DNA of 64,000 bases from a virus: positions 1 to 64,000 of the IMG/VR virus record IMGVR_UViG_3300036851_000157; one strand, given 5' to 3'. Positions 25,787-33,301 of the stretch are shown here, in pieces (within the stretch, counting starts at the first letter, position 1; each line of letters opens with the position of its first letter). The notes under the pieces were generated by a model that worked only from the letters and a program-made list of their open reading frames with translations, did not search any database and was not told the DNA's origin. The position numbers and the translations under genes were made by a program.

Positions 25787-28471
25787 TCAGAAGCCCAATT
25801 TTCCTGCTAATGCAGACTCATTGAAGCTCTTCTTCAACCCAAGAGCCTTAGCCACTGCCAAGTCGATCGCAGCCTTCGAAATGAGCCTGTAATAGTGCAA
25901 ATCCGAAAATGACGTGTTCATTCTGTCAATTCTGCCGTGTGCTTGGTGCCAATTCTTGTACGAATACGGCATCGAATAGAACACAATTGCGTCAGTCTCG
26001 GTACACTCCCAGGCTTCCGCCCCGGCCACATATTGAACAAGGTACACCCACGATGTGGTAGTGGGAACGTCCTCGTGTTTGTGTCCATTCCACTCCGCGA
26101 CCTGAAATTGCGGCGTAGATCCAGAACCGTTGCCAGTCGAGCATGGGTCCGACAATGGTTTCGATGGCCTCAATAACGCTTCGGTACTCGTCTTCGAGAG
26201 TCTGCCCGTGGGTGAGTCGGTATCGATCCCTGTTTTTGATGTACCGATCGCTAGCCTTGAGCCGTCCGAGGTCTTCGTATGCGCCGGTAGGTAACGGGTC
26301 TTCTGGTGTTTCTGACATTCGTCAGTCCTTTCTGCAATTACAGATGAGTTCTCCAGCATCGAGATGTCTCTTGAGATGGTTAGCCCTCTTCCATCGGTAG
26401 TAGAGAGTCTCTCGGACTGCTGCGTGTTCTTCTGATCCTTCTCGGAGAGATCTGAGGAATTTGATCTTGTCTTCGACTCGAGATCCCCAGACCCACTCTC
26501 CGAGCTTAGGGAATCCGTAGAACCCGATTGGCGGCACGTACAGGCCGTCGAAGAACATTCCTCCGGGTTGTTCTGACATTCCTCAGTCCCTTCTGACTGC
26601 TTCGACGTGGTAGTTCGGAACAGCGATCCACTCTCCGTTGAAGAAGACTCGGAAGTGGTCGATTCGGTCCCAATCGATGATGGGGTGTGTGGTACTGTCG
26701 GAAATGCTTTGGAACCACGCTCTGATGGCTCGTTGCTCGTCGTCAGTGAAATTTGTGTTGAGCACGAGCGGAGCCCATCGCAGGAACATGTCGGTGTGGC
26801 TTTCTCCTGAGACATCAACCCATCGTGAACCGTCCCAGTAATGTCCGTCTGGAGCGGGTCTAGGTGCTGGGGTTGTCGTGAGGTCTCGTCCATCCTCTCC
26901 CGGGATGAGTCCAAGAGCCTCGAGCTCCATCCGGATGAGTTGTTGAATTCCTCGTCGGGTCCACTTCCGTTCACTGTCAACATAATCGTACTCGGGTTTG
27001 TCGAGCTTGAGAGCAAGTCCAGGTCGTTCTGCTCCACAATTTGCGCAGGACTTGAGTGCCCAGAGCTCGATGGGGTTTTCCTTGTTGAGGAGTCGAGGAC
27101 AGTAGTGTGTCCATCTTTCCCCATCAATAAGATCTCGTTCGTTTGTTGCCATTGGCCATCCTCCTGTGTTTTCGATGAATTCTTCCACACCAACAGGGAG
27201 TTCGCTCTCAGTCCCTCCGGACTCAGTAGGTACTCCCATGGGTCGCTTAGGGTTTGCTCCTCGCCACAGCTCTGTTTGAAGTTGTTCAGAGAGTCCTTCT
27301 CGCAGTCTGTCAGCAAACTCTCCATACTCGAGGTAATCGGGTCGTTCGGACACATCCGCCCGTCGTGCTCGATTCTGCAGAGTTCGCAGAAGTTCGTCTC
27401 CCCGAAGGTGCGCCGCGGTCCCGTAATAGTGGAGCTCTTCCCCTTCAGACATTCTCTACACTCCTTCTTCCCAATTGACGAGTCCTGCGACATCTTCGGA
27501 GATGATGCTGAATCGTGCTCCGTGATTTCGGACCAACTCGTATTGCGCGTCTGTGAGGGTGAACTCTCGTTCCACGTAGTCTCCGACGTTGTCGCTCCAG
27601 ACCTTTCCTCTAATAATGTGGGGTCGGCGAGGGTCCTCAGAATCTCCAACTCGTAGTCGAAGTTGTAGAAGACAATCAACTTCGGATGCTTCTTCAGCAA
27701 TGAACGAATTGCCGTCAATCGAGAAGCGTCGGTGTACACAACCTTGCGTAGGACACGGAACAGTTCCCCGGCGTCCTGAATAGGTCTGTTTTCTAATACA
27801 TTCCATCTCTTGCTCACCAGCTCCTTTACTAGGTCTTTGTCAAAGTCAACTAGGATGTCGTGGTTGTGTCGGGTGGTGTGTCGCTCGTACGGCATGTCCA
27901 CAAGGAGCTGGTTTCTCCAGCGGACGAGCTTCCCAACATTCCGGTAACGAAGGAGCTGGTTGTATCGACCAGTCCACCGATACACGCAGTGATCATCCTT
28001 GAATTGCGTAAGATTCTTGACGAATCCATTTGCACGGAACACGGGCACGTAATCGAGCCAAGTGTCTCCCGGAGTTGCCGAAAGCATGATCCAGTGATTG
28101 TTCTTGGCAATCTCATAGAATGCCTTAACCCAGGCACCAGTTCCGACAAGTCTCTGCTCGTCGAAGATGAAGAAAGCATCTTTGCGCTCCTTGTACTTGT
28201 CGATGTTGTTCCAGGAGTCAACCTCTACGACTGCTCCCATGGTAGTGTCTGGGTGTCGCGTCATCCCAATCTGCACGAAGATGTTCTGCCAATCGAACTT
28301 ATCGCGCTTCTTGGCCGTAGTGATGACAATGATGTCCCGTGGTGCCTCGTTCTGAAGGTAGTAGCCAACCGCGGTATGGCTTTTGCCGACGCCCACACCC
28401 CCACAGAGGATGCAACCGTTGTGCATTTTGGCTACAGCCTTCTCTTGGTGTGGCTTCAGCTCGAAGGTCAA
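25787..28471 (-). CDS. SF2 helicase gene with a 1.5-kb internal insertion
   Basis: 894-codon frame, TTG start. Residues 1-285: Walker A GGVGVGKS (24-31), FIFDEQR (101-107, DEAD-box equivalent), MLSATPG (129-135), LIVFYNFDYELEILR (265-279). Residues 791-894 continue the same helicase: VAEWNGHKHED, YLVQYVAGAEAWECTETD, QAHGRIDRMNT (motif VI). In relatives these blocks are only about 15-25 residues apart; here about 505 Ser/Thr/Glu-rich residues separate them, and that stretch encodes normal-looking proteins in another frame. The helicase is therefore interrupted, spliced, or carries a dual-coded insert. Confidence 0.75.
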   Translation of the reverse strand: MTFELKPHQEKAVAKMHNGCILCGGVGVGKSHTAVGYYLQNEAPRDIIVITTAKKRDKFDWQNIFVQIGMTRHPDTTMGAVVEVDSWNNIDKYKERKDAFFIFDEQRLVGTGAWVKAFYEIAKNNHWIMLSATPGDTWLDYVPVFRANGFVKNLTQFKDDHCVYRWTGRYNQLLRYRNVGKLVRWRNQLLVDMPYERHTTRHNHDILVDFDKDLVKELVSKRWNVLENRPIQDAGELFRVLRKVVYTDASRLTAIRSLLKKHPKLIVFYNFDYELEILRTLADPTLLEERSGATTSETTWNESSPSQTRNTSWSEITEHDSASSPKMSQDSSIGKKECRECLKGKSSTITGPRRTFGETNFCELCRIEHDGRMCPNDPITSSMESLLTDCEKDSLNNFKQSCGEEQTLSDPWEYLLSPEGLRANSLLVWKNSSKTQEDGQWQQTNEILLMGKDGHTTVLDSSTRKTPSSSGHSSPAQIVEQNDLDLLSSSTNPSTIMLTVNGSGPDEEFNNSSGWSSRLLDSSRERMDETSRQPQHLDPLQTDITGTVHDGLMSQEKATPTCSCDGLRSCSTQISLTTSNEPSERGSKAFPTVPHTPSSIGTESTTSESSSTESGSLFRTTTSKQSEGTEECQNNPEECSSTACTCRQSGSTDSLSSESGSGDLESKTRSNSSDLSEKDQKNTQQSERLSTTDGRGLTISRDISMLENSSVIAERTDECQKHQKTRYLPAHTKTSDGSRLAIGTSKTGIDTDSPTGRLSKTSTEALLRPSKPLSDPCSTGNGSGSTPQFQVAEWNGHKHEDVPTTTSWVYLVQYVAGAEAWECTETDAIVFYSMPYSYKNWHQAHGRIDRMNTSFSDLHYYRLISKAAIDLAVAKALGLKKSFNESALAGKLGF
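25992..26318 (-). CDS. Nested small protein, C-terminus overprints the helicase
   Basis: 108 residues beginning MSETPEDPLPTGAYEDLG, coupled to the preceding gene (TGACGAATG with AAAGGA). Residues 1-71 look like an ordinary helical protein (LEDEYRSVIEAIETIVGPML). The last ~37 residues, with CSICG, are read out of frame across conserved helicase codons, so the original C-terminus was probably lost at the insertion junction near 26105. Confidence 0.5.
   Translation of the reverse strand: MSETPEDPLPTGAYEDLGRLKASDRYIKNRDRYRLTHGQTLEDEYRSVIEAIETIVGPMLDWQRFWIYAAISGRGVEWTQTRGRSHYHIVGVPCSICGRGGSLGVYRD
26322..26579 (-). CDS. Nested small protein
   Basis: 85 residues starting MSEQPGGMFFDGLYVPPIGF; ends KRHLDAGELICNCRKD. 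Lies inside the helicase frame but in a different phase. The junction to the next gene repeats the sequence AAGGACTGA plus two or so bases plus ATGTCAGAA, as at the previous junction. Balanced composition argues that this frame, not the helicase frame, is the natural one here. Confidence 0.6.
   Translation of the reverse strand: MSEQPGGMFFDGLYVPPIGFYGFPKLGEWVWGSRVEDKIKFLRSLREGSEEHAAVRETLYYRWKRANHLKRHLDAGELICNCRKD
26583..27452 (-). CDS. Nested 289-residue protein with zinc finger
   Basis: ATG preceded by GAAGGAGTGTAGAG. Balanced composition; contains LKSCANCGAERPG (CxxC), KWTRRGIQQLIRMELEALG and DGHYWDGSRWVDVSG, the last resembling the W-x-D-G-x-x-W motif of DUF2510-type domains. Completely inside the interrupted helicase gene but in another phase. 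No enzyme function recognised. Its cassette (three genes starting MSE) appears to have entered the helicase gene as a unit. Confidence 0.65.
   Translation of the reverse strand: MSEGEELHYYGTAAHLRGDELLRTLQNRARRADVSERPDYLEYGEFADRLREGLSEQLQTELWRGANPKRPMGVPTESGGTESELPVGVEEFIENTGGWPMATNERDLIDGERWTHYCPRLLNKENPIELWALKSCANCGAERPGLALKLDKPEYDYVDSERKWTRRGIQQLIRMELEALGLIPGEDGRDLTTTPAPRPAPDGHYWDGSRWVDVSGESHTDMFLRWAPLVLNTNFTDDEQRAIRAWFQSISDSTTHPIIDWDRIDHFRVFFNGEWIAVPNYHVEAVRRD
27456..27575 (-). CDS. Truncated gene at left junction of the insertion
   Basis: 39 residues if begun at GTG 27575 (GGAG five bases before). EREFTLTDAQYELVRNHGAR then FSIISEDVAGLVNWEEGV looks like natural coding sequence, and the frame is open further upstream into helicase codons, so this may be the 3' piece of a gene cut by the insertion event near 27616. 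Confidence 0.4.
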   Translation of the reverse strand: MEREFTLTDAQYELVRNHGARFSIISEDVAGLVNWEEGV

Positions 28472-28474
28472 GTG

Positions 28475-28648
28475 TTACTCTCTTCCATCCCAAGAGTTAT
28501 GGGTAATCAACCACCCATAACTACCGTCTTCACGTTCTACAGGTTCGACAATGGGCAAACAGCCACAATCAATTGGTTCGTGGGCTATACAATCTTTAAT
28601 CGGAACAACGTGTACTTCGTTGTCTACCATTCTTGTAACCCACATCAT
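28475..28648 (-). CDS. Conserved small phage protein
   Basis: 57 residues; ATG 28648 after GAGGAG. VDNEVHVVPIKDCIAHEPID, CGCLP and GWLITHNSWDGRE form a conserved block I know from many phage early regions, role unknown. The CxC and following residues could bind metal. An 8-bp inverted repeat at 28496-28521 lies inside this coding sequence. Confidence 0.75.
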   Translation of the reverse strand: MMWVTRMVDNEVHVVPIKDCIAHEPIDCGCLPIVEPVEREDGSYGWLITHNSWDGRE

Positions 28649-28668
28649 TTAACTCCTCAATGGGCTCC

Positions 28669-28860
28669 CTAGTGGTTACCTATCAGATACCGTCTGCGCA
28701 TGTAATGTCTGCGCCACATGGCCGGGTCTCCGCGACTGTTTCTCCATGGAGAGTCGTTTCCATTCTTGTCGACCGGATCGCCATGCCACTTGTTAACGCA
28801 GATGAATTCCCTACCGCTTACTAGTTCTATGTAGTTGCAATTTCCCTCGACCACAGACAA
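28669..28860 (-). CDS. Small hypothetical protein
   Basis: 63 residues if started at TTG 28860 (GGAGGTGAC upstream; GTG 28854 is the alternative). Contains ECNKW-like VNKWHGDPVDKNGN and a basic RRHYMRRRYL end. No family recognised. Confidence 0.5.
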   Translation of the reverse strand: MSVVEGNCNYIELVSGREFICVNKWHGDPVDKNGNDSPWRNSRGDPAMWRRHYMRRRYLIGNH

Positions 28861-28863
28861 TTG

Positions 28864-29091
28864 TCACCTCCTCCAACCAATCTTCACGTCCGTAGCGTTT
28901 AGCAGCTTCTGCCAGGATTCTAAGGACCCCCGCACTCGCCCGTTGACCATCTCACTGATTGTGGATCGACTCAGTCCAGTAGAGATTGACAGCTGTTGAT
29001 AGCTCATTGGGCTACTGCGAACAGCTTCAGACAACACTCTTTGAAGTTGAGTCATGCGAACGGGTCGATCTCTAAAGTAATCTCCTGCCAT
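28864..29091 (-). CDS. XRE-type HTH regulator
   Basis: 75 residues. MSYQQLSISTGLSRSTISEM then VNGRVRGSLESWQKLLNA is a canonical lambda-repressor-like HTH. Start overlaps the upstream stop by one base. Without a dimerisation domain it is more likely a Cro-like local regulator than a lysogeny repressor. Confidence 0.75.
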   Translation of the reverse strand: MAGDYFRDRPVRMTQLQRVLSEAVRSSPMSYQQLSISTGLSRSTISEMVNGRVRGSLESWQKLLNATDVKIGWRR

Positions 29092-29798
29092 TACCTAACA
29101 TCTCTCCATTCACCGTCAATAAATCGGACAAGGACGCCAATCTCTGACGCCCGGGCAGTCCACGCAGACATTCCCCGCATCACATCTGCTTCGGAGAACC
29201 ACGTTGGATCAAGAATCAACTCACCACCCGGTCGTCGAATACCATAGGGAGTCTGATCACTCATTGTTCGAACACGATAGCGGTCGTCGTGGCCTGGGTG
29301 ATTGTCTTTGAATTCTAACAGGACAAATGAGTGCCAGGCAACACACGTCATGTGATGTGAACCGGTGTGGTTGTAACAAGTGCTTCCTTGGGGAACTGAT
29401 CCAACCGGAACTGCCAGTTTGTACATCATGTCTTTGTGGCGAATTACTAATGGATCTCCTACGTCGATTTGTCGCTGGACTTCTCTAGAGTCAAGAGCCA
29501 AAACGATTGGTTTTTCTCCAGCTCGTGCCTCCACCAAGAATCCGCAAGCCTCCGGCTCATTCTCACAGACGTCGTAGTCATAGCCCGCCCAGAAGGCCGT
29601 AGAATGTCTCTGAATGGCGCTGTAAGACTTGCTCCACTCGTAGCCGACCCTCCACTGGTGTGCGTCGTACTTAGTGGCTCCACGGCCAAAATGCGTTGCC
29701 AGCTCAGTCAGCGGTCCAACAGGAATCAGATCGAATCGCTCGATCTTCACGCCCTTCTGGCCTCCGGTAGAGGACGTTGTCCTTTCTTCAAGACTCAA
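29091..29798 (-). CDS. dATP/dGTP pyrophosphohydrolase-like protein (DUF5664 type)
   Basis: 235 residues. N-terminal STGGQKGVKIERFDLIP, ELATHFGRGATKYDAHQWRV, GYEWSKSYSAIQRHSTAFW match the all-alpha NTP-pyrophosphohydrolase-like domain found in phages and linked to nucleotide-pool editing. The C-terminal 140 residues are a separate beta-rich region with several Cys/His. Could alter dNTP pools during replication. Confidence 0.65.
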   Translation of the reverse strand: MSLEERTTSSTGGQKGVKIERFDLIPVGPLTELATHFGRGATKYDAHQWRVGYEWSKSYSAIQRHSTAFWAGYDYDVCENEPEACGFLVEARAGEKPIVLALDSREVQRQIDVGDPLVIRHKDMMYKLAVPVGSVPQGSTCYNHTGSHHMTCVAWHSFVLLEFKDNHPGHDDRYRVRTMSDQTPYGIRRPGGELILDPTWFSEADVMRGMSAWTARASEIGVLVRFIDGEWRDVR

Positions 29799-29812
29799 TT
29801 TTTACTCCCTAG

Positions 29813-30046
29813 CTATACAGTTCGATATGGGTTCTGCGTCTGCTCTCTGGGCTCAACATCCGAGTATCCCTCAGAAAACCCAATATCATTAGCTTCTTGC
29901 CATACGTCGGCAATGATTGGGATCAATGAACTCGCTGATTGGATGTAGTGCTTATTCTCAGGAGACTTCCGATCCCATATTTCACGCGATCCGCCAAATA
30001 GCGTGAAGGCAAGCTTATCGATCAATTCATTAATCGTGTCGTTCAT
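29813..30046 (-). CDS. Small hypothetical protein
   Basis: 77 residues, ATGA overlap with the GH16-like gene. Mostly helical: TINELIDKLAFTLFGG, ASSLIPIIADVWQEANDIGF. No family recognised. Confidence 0.6.
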   Translation of the reverse strand: MNDTINELIDKLAFTLFGGSREIWDRKSPENKHYIQSASSLIPIIADVWQEANDIGFSEGYSDVEPREQTQNPYRTV

Positions 30047-30675
30047 TCACTCACCCTCACCCAGTCGCACAGAACGTAGTAGTCCTTCAGACGTACCATA
30101 TCCAGCCTCGGTCTCTCCCATGTATCTGACAGTAGAGAAATGATAATGTTCTTGGGGCGCTTGGAACCGAACCCGTCATCAGCACGCTTACTCTTACCGA
30201 CCTCAACGCCGTTGATTTTCCACGTGTAGCCACCTCGCCGACAGTCGACCTCGTAGACGTTCCACTTCGACGGTGTAAGATTTGCAGAATCCTTGTAGGG
30301 CTGCTTGGGAGGCCACGGACCCGTCCAGATCGAATGATGCACTGTCTTGTCGTCTCCAAAGTGCTCAGCGACGTCAATCTCATGATCGTCCACAGTCTCG
30401 TATGGCGTCACAGACTGAAGCCACGCAGCGCCGTGAGCCCCAGGAGGAGCGTGGAACTTCATGCAGAACTCAATGCGGCCTTCAGTGAAAGAGAACTTTG
30501 GATCCCAGACATGGCCGATCACCAACTGGTTGTTGAGCCGAAGCAACCGCAGCTCAAGCTTCCCGTTGACAATTTGCACAGCGTTTGGAGAAGTTGGGAG
30601 ATCCTGCACGACCGGAGCACGAGTCACAAACGAACCCATGCCGTCCTTGAAGTGGTGCTCGTAGATATAGGTCAT
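30043..30675 (-). CDS. GH16-like beta-glucanase / lectin-fold protein
   Basis: 210 residues. The sequence DDHEIDVAEHFG contains the GH16 catalytic motif E-x-D-x-x-E (EIDVAE, about residues 100-105), with EGRIEFCMKFHAPPGAHG before it and WKINGVEV after, all typical of a concanavalin-like jelly roll. Predicted endo-glycosidase that would act on extracellular or capsule glycans, although no signal peptide is seen and the gene sits among early genes instead of tail genes. Confidence 0.7.
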   Translation of the reverse strand: MTYIYEHHFKDGMGSFVTRAPVVQDLPTSPNAVQIVNGKLELRLLRLNNQLVIGHVWDPKFSFTEGRIEFCMKFHAPPGAHGAAWLQSVTPYETVDDHEIDVAEHFGDDKTVHHSIWTGPWPPKQPYKDSANLTPSKWNVYEVDCRRGGYTWKINGVEVGKSKRADDGFGSKRPKNIIISLLSDTWERPRLDMVRLKDYYVLCDWVRVSE

Positions 30676-30995
30676 GAGATCTTGTGTCCTGTCTTCTCAG
30701 CATGCTTGATAGCAGCCTTCTGAAGCACCTTGAATCGGTAGTGAGGCTTTCTCCACCCACAAGTGCAGATAGCCGCAGGAACGTCTCCAGTGCCCTCTGC
30801 AGGCTCGTAGTACACGAATGGCTCCTTGTACCGGTCTTCCTTTACAGGCTCTGCATTGGTCCTTAGAAGCTCGTTAACGCGTTCATTAGCTAAACGCGCC
30901 ATACCCTCACTGATCTTTTTATGCTCGAGTATCTCAGGCTCTGCGGTTCGCATCTCCTCGAGAGTCTGCATGTATGCCTTGTTTGCGTCTTCCAT
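30672..30995 (-). CDS. Hypothetical protein with C-terminal zinc motif
   Basis: 107 residues from ATG 30995 (GAAGGAG upstream; a GTG at 31034 is possible). Helical N-terminus, then AAICTCGWRKPHYRFKVLQK and HAEKTGH: C-x-C...H...H as in the protein at 24980-25333. Suggests two paralogous C-terminal zinc modules in the early region. Confidence 0.6.
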   Translation of the reverse strand: MEDANKAYMQTLEEMRTAEPEILEHKKISEGMARLANERVNELLRTNAEPVKEDRYKEPFVYYEPAEGTGDVPAAICTCGWRKPHYRFKVLQKAAIKHAEKTGHKIS

Positions 30996-31030
30996 GTCTA
31001 CTCCTTCTTTATTTAGGAAATTGAGCCATG

Positions 31031-31285
31031 TCACTTCTTGCGCTGCTCTTCGTGCCTATTCAGACACGGTCCGCACAGCTTCCGCTCTCCTGTGACCGAT
31101 TTTTCACAGTCGAGACACTTCCCTGTCGGACTTGCAGTGCTAACGAAATTCGGCTCAAGAGATTCTGCTAGGATTCGGTCGGCCTCAGATAGGTCGTAGT
31201 GGACCTTTTTGTGTCGTGGGGCAGATTTGAGAAACTTGTTGTAAAGCCACCCAACGATCCGAGTTCTATGCTTCCTGCGAGACAT
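31031..31285 (-). CDS. Small zinc-ribbon protein
   Basis: 84 residues. Basic N-terminus (MSRRKHRTRIVGWLYNKFLK) and a C-terminal CLDCEKSVTGERKLCGPC (two CxxC pairs nine residues apart), a compact zinc ribbon. Probably binds nucleic acid or protein. Confidence 0.65.
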   Translation of the reverse strand: MSRRKHRTRIVGWLYNKFLKSAPRHKKVHYDLSEADRILAESLEPNFVSTASPTGKCLDCEKSVTGERKLCGPCLNRHEEQRKK

Positions 31286-31300
31286 CTGATCTTCCCTTCC

Positions 31301-31534
31301 TCAACATCCACAATTCGGTGTGTGTCGGTCTCCATGCTTCCCGTCCAGACCGACTGGCCGCATCCGATCGCACTCATCAATGATCCGTTGAAGTCGATCG
31401 ACATGTTCTCGCATTCTTGGACCGCCAACAGCGAGAATTCCTTGTTGAGCAATACAGAGAGTTTCCTTCAACATCTTTGGGGTGTCTGGTAGAGCGTAAA
31501 CAAACAAGTCTGCGAGATCGTAGTTCTTTGCCAT
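31301..31534 (-). CDS. Small hypothetical protein
   Basis: 77 residues from ATG 31534 (AGGAG upstream). Helical, with a C-terminal HGDRHTPNCGC tail. No family recognised. Confidence 0.6.
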   Translation of the reverse strand: MAKNYDLADLFVYALPDTPKMLKETLCIAQQGILAVGGPRMREHVDRLQRIIDECDRMRPVGLDGKHGDRHTPNCGC

Positions 31535-31543
31535 TACCAACTC

Positions 31544-31789
31544 CTACTCATCCCAAGCGGATTTGTTGTTGCTGGTAAGATCTTCCTCTTTAGCAGTCAT
31601 CCACCCAAGGGTGAAGCCGATGAAACGCCCTGCTGCGGCTTCTTTTGCAACGAGCTCAGCTAATTCGTTGTCTTCAAATTTGAGTGTGATTTTTCCGTTC
31701 TCGACATCGAATCCACAGTGCAGTATCTTTGGGCCTGGAGTATCGATTCGCGTAAGCCCGCTGATCTGTTTTATGTAAGTGTGGTTCAT
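31544..31789 (-). CDS. Small hypothetical protein
   Basis: 81 residues. Beta-rich N-terminus (GPKILHCGFDVENGKITLKF) followed by an amphipathic helix ELAELVAKEAAAGRFIGF. No family recognised; one-base spacing to neighbours shows operon membership. Confidence 0.6.
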   Translation of the reverse strand: MNHTYIKQISGLTRIDTPGPKILHCGFDVENGKITLKFEDNELAELVAKEAAAGRFIGFTLGWMTAKEEDLTSNNKSAWDE

Positions 31790-32053
31790 CTAATCCCCCT
31801 GTTCGTTTCGGTCAAAATTGTTGATGATTTGTCTCTCTACAATGAGAGTGGCAAATCGCAAGAGCCCAAGACTAGTAGCAGGCTTCTGATCCTCGGCATG
31901 GACAGTAGCCCATCTACGACCTCCATCGCTGTCGATATAGTCGATAGTTCCGGAGAAACCTTGAGGGAAACCTCCTCCAAGCTCTCCCAATGCCGTCTCG
32001 ATGGCTCGATTCAAATGTCGAGCGAATACCTCTGCTGCTCCTTCGTCGCTCAC
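31790..32053 (-). CDS. Small hypothetical protein
   Basis: 87 residues, ATGA overlap with the upstream gene. AAEVFARHLNRAIETALGELG, then GTIDYIDSDGGRRWATVH. Function unknown. Confidence 0.6.
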   Translation of the reverse strand: MSDEGAAEVFARHLNRAIETALGELGGGFPQGFSGTIDYIDSDGGRRWATVHAEDQKPATSLGLLRFATLIVERQIINNFDRNEQGD

Positions 32054-32253
32054 CGACCTGCCCTCTTAGTGTCTCGGTAGATAGCCAGAGCCAACAGAAG
32101 ATTGGAACGGGCCAGAATCAGTGGCGTCAAGAGGAACGTCCCGTCGAGTGCTTGGAGTTCTTGGACCTCGACTCCTTGTCGCTTTGCCTCAGCAATGAGC
32201 GCTGCTCGTTGGGCGTCAACACGGTTGAGCTCAGAGCGGATCTGTGGTTCCAT
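32050..32253 (-). CDS. Small helical protein
   Basis: 67 residues from ATG 32253 with AGGAG upstream. Coiled-coil ELNRVDAQRAALIAEAKRQG and a hydrophobic segment LLTPLILARSNLLLALAIY that may be a membrane helix. Function unknown. Confidence 0.6.
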   Translation of the reverse strand: MEPQIRSELNRVDAQRAALIAEAKRQGVEVQELQALDGTFLLTPLILARSNLLLALAIYRDTKRAGR

Positions 32254-32261
32254 TTTTTCTC

Positions 32262-32552
32262 CTAATGCTCTGCGCAATGCCCGAACATGCGGTGGTTGAT
32301 TTCGTGGCCGGTCATTGTAATCAAGCCGGCGAGCTGAGTAACAGATGTAGGCGGTAGACTGAGATAGTCCGTTCTGTACATCTGATTACCGCTCTCGTCG
32401 AACTGCGAAGACTCAAATGCGATGACACAACCAGTCATGATGCTGGGCTCGTCACTATCGTCAGTGACATGAATCCACTCCTGCACACGCACACGGAGCT
32501 CTTCGATGAGCTCGTTCATACGCTTGCGTCGCTCTTCTTGATCCATCTCCAT
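32262..32552 (-). CDS. Small hypothetical protein
   Basis: 96 residues from ATG 32552. Charged helix EERRKRMNELIEELRVRVQEW then a beta-rich part and ITMTGHEINHRMFGHCAEH. Starts two bases after the previous stop. No family recognised. Confidence 0.6.
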   Translation of the reverse strand: MEMDQEERRKRMNELIEELRVRVQEWIHVTDDSDEPSIMTGCVIAFESSQFDESGNQMYRTDYLSLPPTSVTQLAGLITMTGHEINHRMFGHCAEH

Positions 32553-32554
32553 GA

Positions 32555-32701
32555 CTACTCCACTTCCTTTTTGAACCAAGCAGCGCCGTTCTCGAATCCG
32601 ACAAGCTCCCAGCCCTCTTCGCCTAGACGAGTGAATTGGATCTCGTCTGCGCGTGGGTGATACGGATTCATACCTATAGATATATAGATGAACTTCTTCA
32701 T
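32555..32701 (-). CDS. DUF4177-like small protein
   Basis: 48 residues; AAGGAG upstream of ATG 32701. FTRLGEEGWELVGFENGAAW followed by FKK is the LNxLGxEGWELV signature of DUF4177-type domains, small beta proteins of unknown role common in phages. Confidence 0.65.
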   Translation of the reverse strand: MKKFIYISIGMNPYHPRADEIQFTRLGEEGWELVGFENGAAWFKKEVE

Positions 32702-32703
32702 GA

Positions 32704-32940
32704 CTACTCCTTGTTGGTTTGTGGTACGAGTCCGAAGCGTTGTAATTGCTCAGCCATCTCATGCTCGGTTTCGCCTGCGAAGATGACCACGTCTTGCACA
32801 TCATTCAGATCTGAAGTTGCTAATAGTGCCTGGACATCGATCGGAATGGGCATGTCTTTATGCAATCGCGTCGTGTTCTCTCGAGAGAGGCCAAGAAGCA
32901 AGGTTCGGCGATTGTTGATAACTGCTACGACTTTGATCAT
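32704..32940 (-). CDS. Small hypothetical protein
   Basis: 78 residues, AAGGAG upstream. Alpha/beta: MIKVVAVINNRRTLLLGL, DVQDVVIFAGETEHEMAEQL. Begins just after a terminator hairpin (32963-32990) and has no recognisable cassette promoter, so it may depend on read-through. Confidence 0.6.
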   Translation of the reverse strand: MIKVVAVINNRRTLLLGLSRENTTRLHKDMPIPIDVQALLATSDLNDVQDVVIFAGETEHEMAEQLQRFGLVPQTNKE

Positions 32941-32955
32941 GGTTTCTCCTTCTAG

Positions 32956-32990
32956 CTTAAAAGGAGAGCCTATGTGGGTATAGGCCCTCC
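32956..32990 (-). terminator. Rho-independent terminator
   Basis: Coding-strand stem GGAG...GCCTAT/ATAGGC...CTCC with a six-base loop followed by TTTT, located just after the gene ending at 32998. Confidence 0.7.
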
Positions 32991-32997
32991 TGGAAGA

Positions 32998-33252
32998 CTA
33001 TTGGTTGAACAATCGAGTGGGAAGTACGTGGAAGGTTCCACGCTTCGTCATGTACGTGATTCCGTCACGTCCTCCGTCAACGAGGGATTGCTGAACGTCA
33101 TGCGGCAGATCGAGCAGGTCTCGCTTCCACGTCGATCCGACGTAGAAGGAGATAGCTCCAGCCGTGACTCCAGCAATCCACACGTAGGGGAGTGGGTGTT
33201 CGGTGATCTCGAGTTTGACTCTGGCGTATGCCTTCTTGAGCTTCTCGTTCAT
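32998..33252 (-). CDS. Small membrane-associated protein
   Basis: 84 residues with one hydrophobic segment (PLPYVWIAGVTAGAISFYVG) after a basic amphipathic helix. Cassette gene with its own promoter at 33277 and terminator at 32963-32990. Function unknown. Confidence 0.7.
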   Translation of the reverse strand: MNEKLKKAYARVKLEITEHPLPYVWIAGVTAGAISFYVGSTWKRDLLDLPHDVQQSLVDGGRDGITYMTKRGTFHVLPTRLFNQ

Positions 33253-33276
33253 GGTTCTCCTTTGGTTGGGATCTTC

Positions 33277-33301
33277 ATTATAGGCTACGTATTAACTGCG
33301 A
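33277..33301 (-). promoter_or_regulatory. Phage cassette promoter
   Basis: TATAAT (33277-33282 read on the minus strand) 15 bases from TCGC. 25 bases before the start of the gene at 33252. Confidence 0.7.

Noticed and set aside
28496-28521. 8-bp inverted repeat GTTATGGG/CCCATAAC as terminator
   Set aside because: It lies inside the coding sequence of a conserved small protein and has no T-tract.
28864-29091. Lysogeny repressor
   Set aside because: Only a 75-residue HTH with no dimerisation domain, no integrase or divergent promoter nearby; more likely a local regulator.
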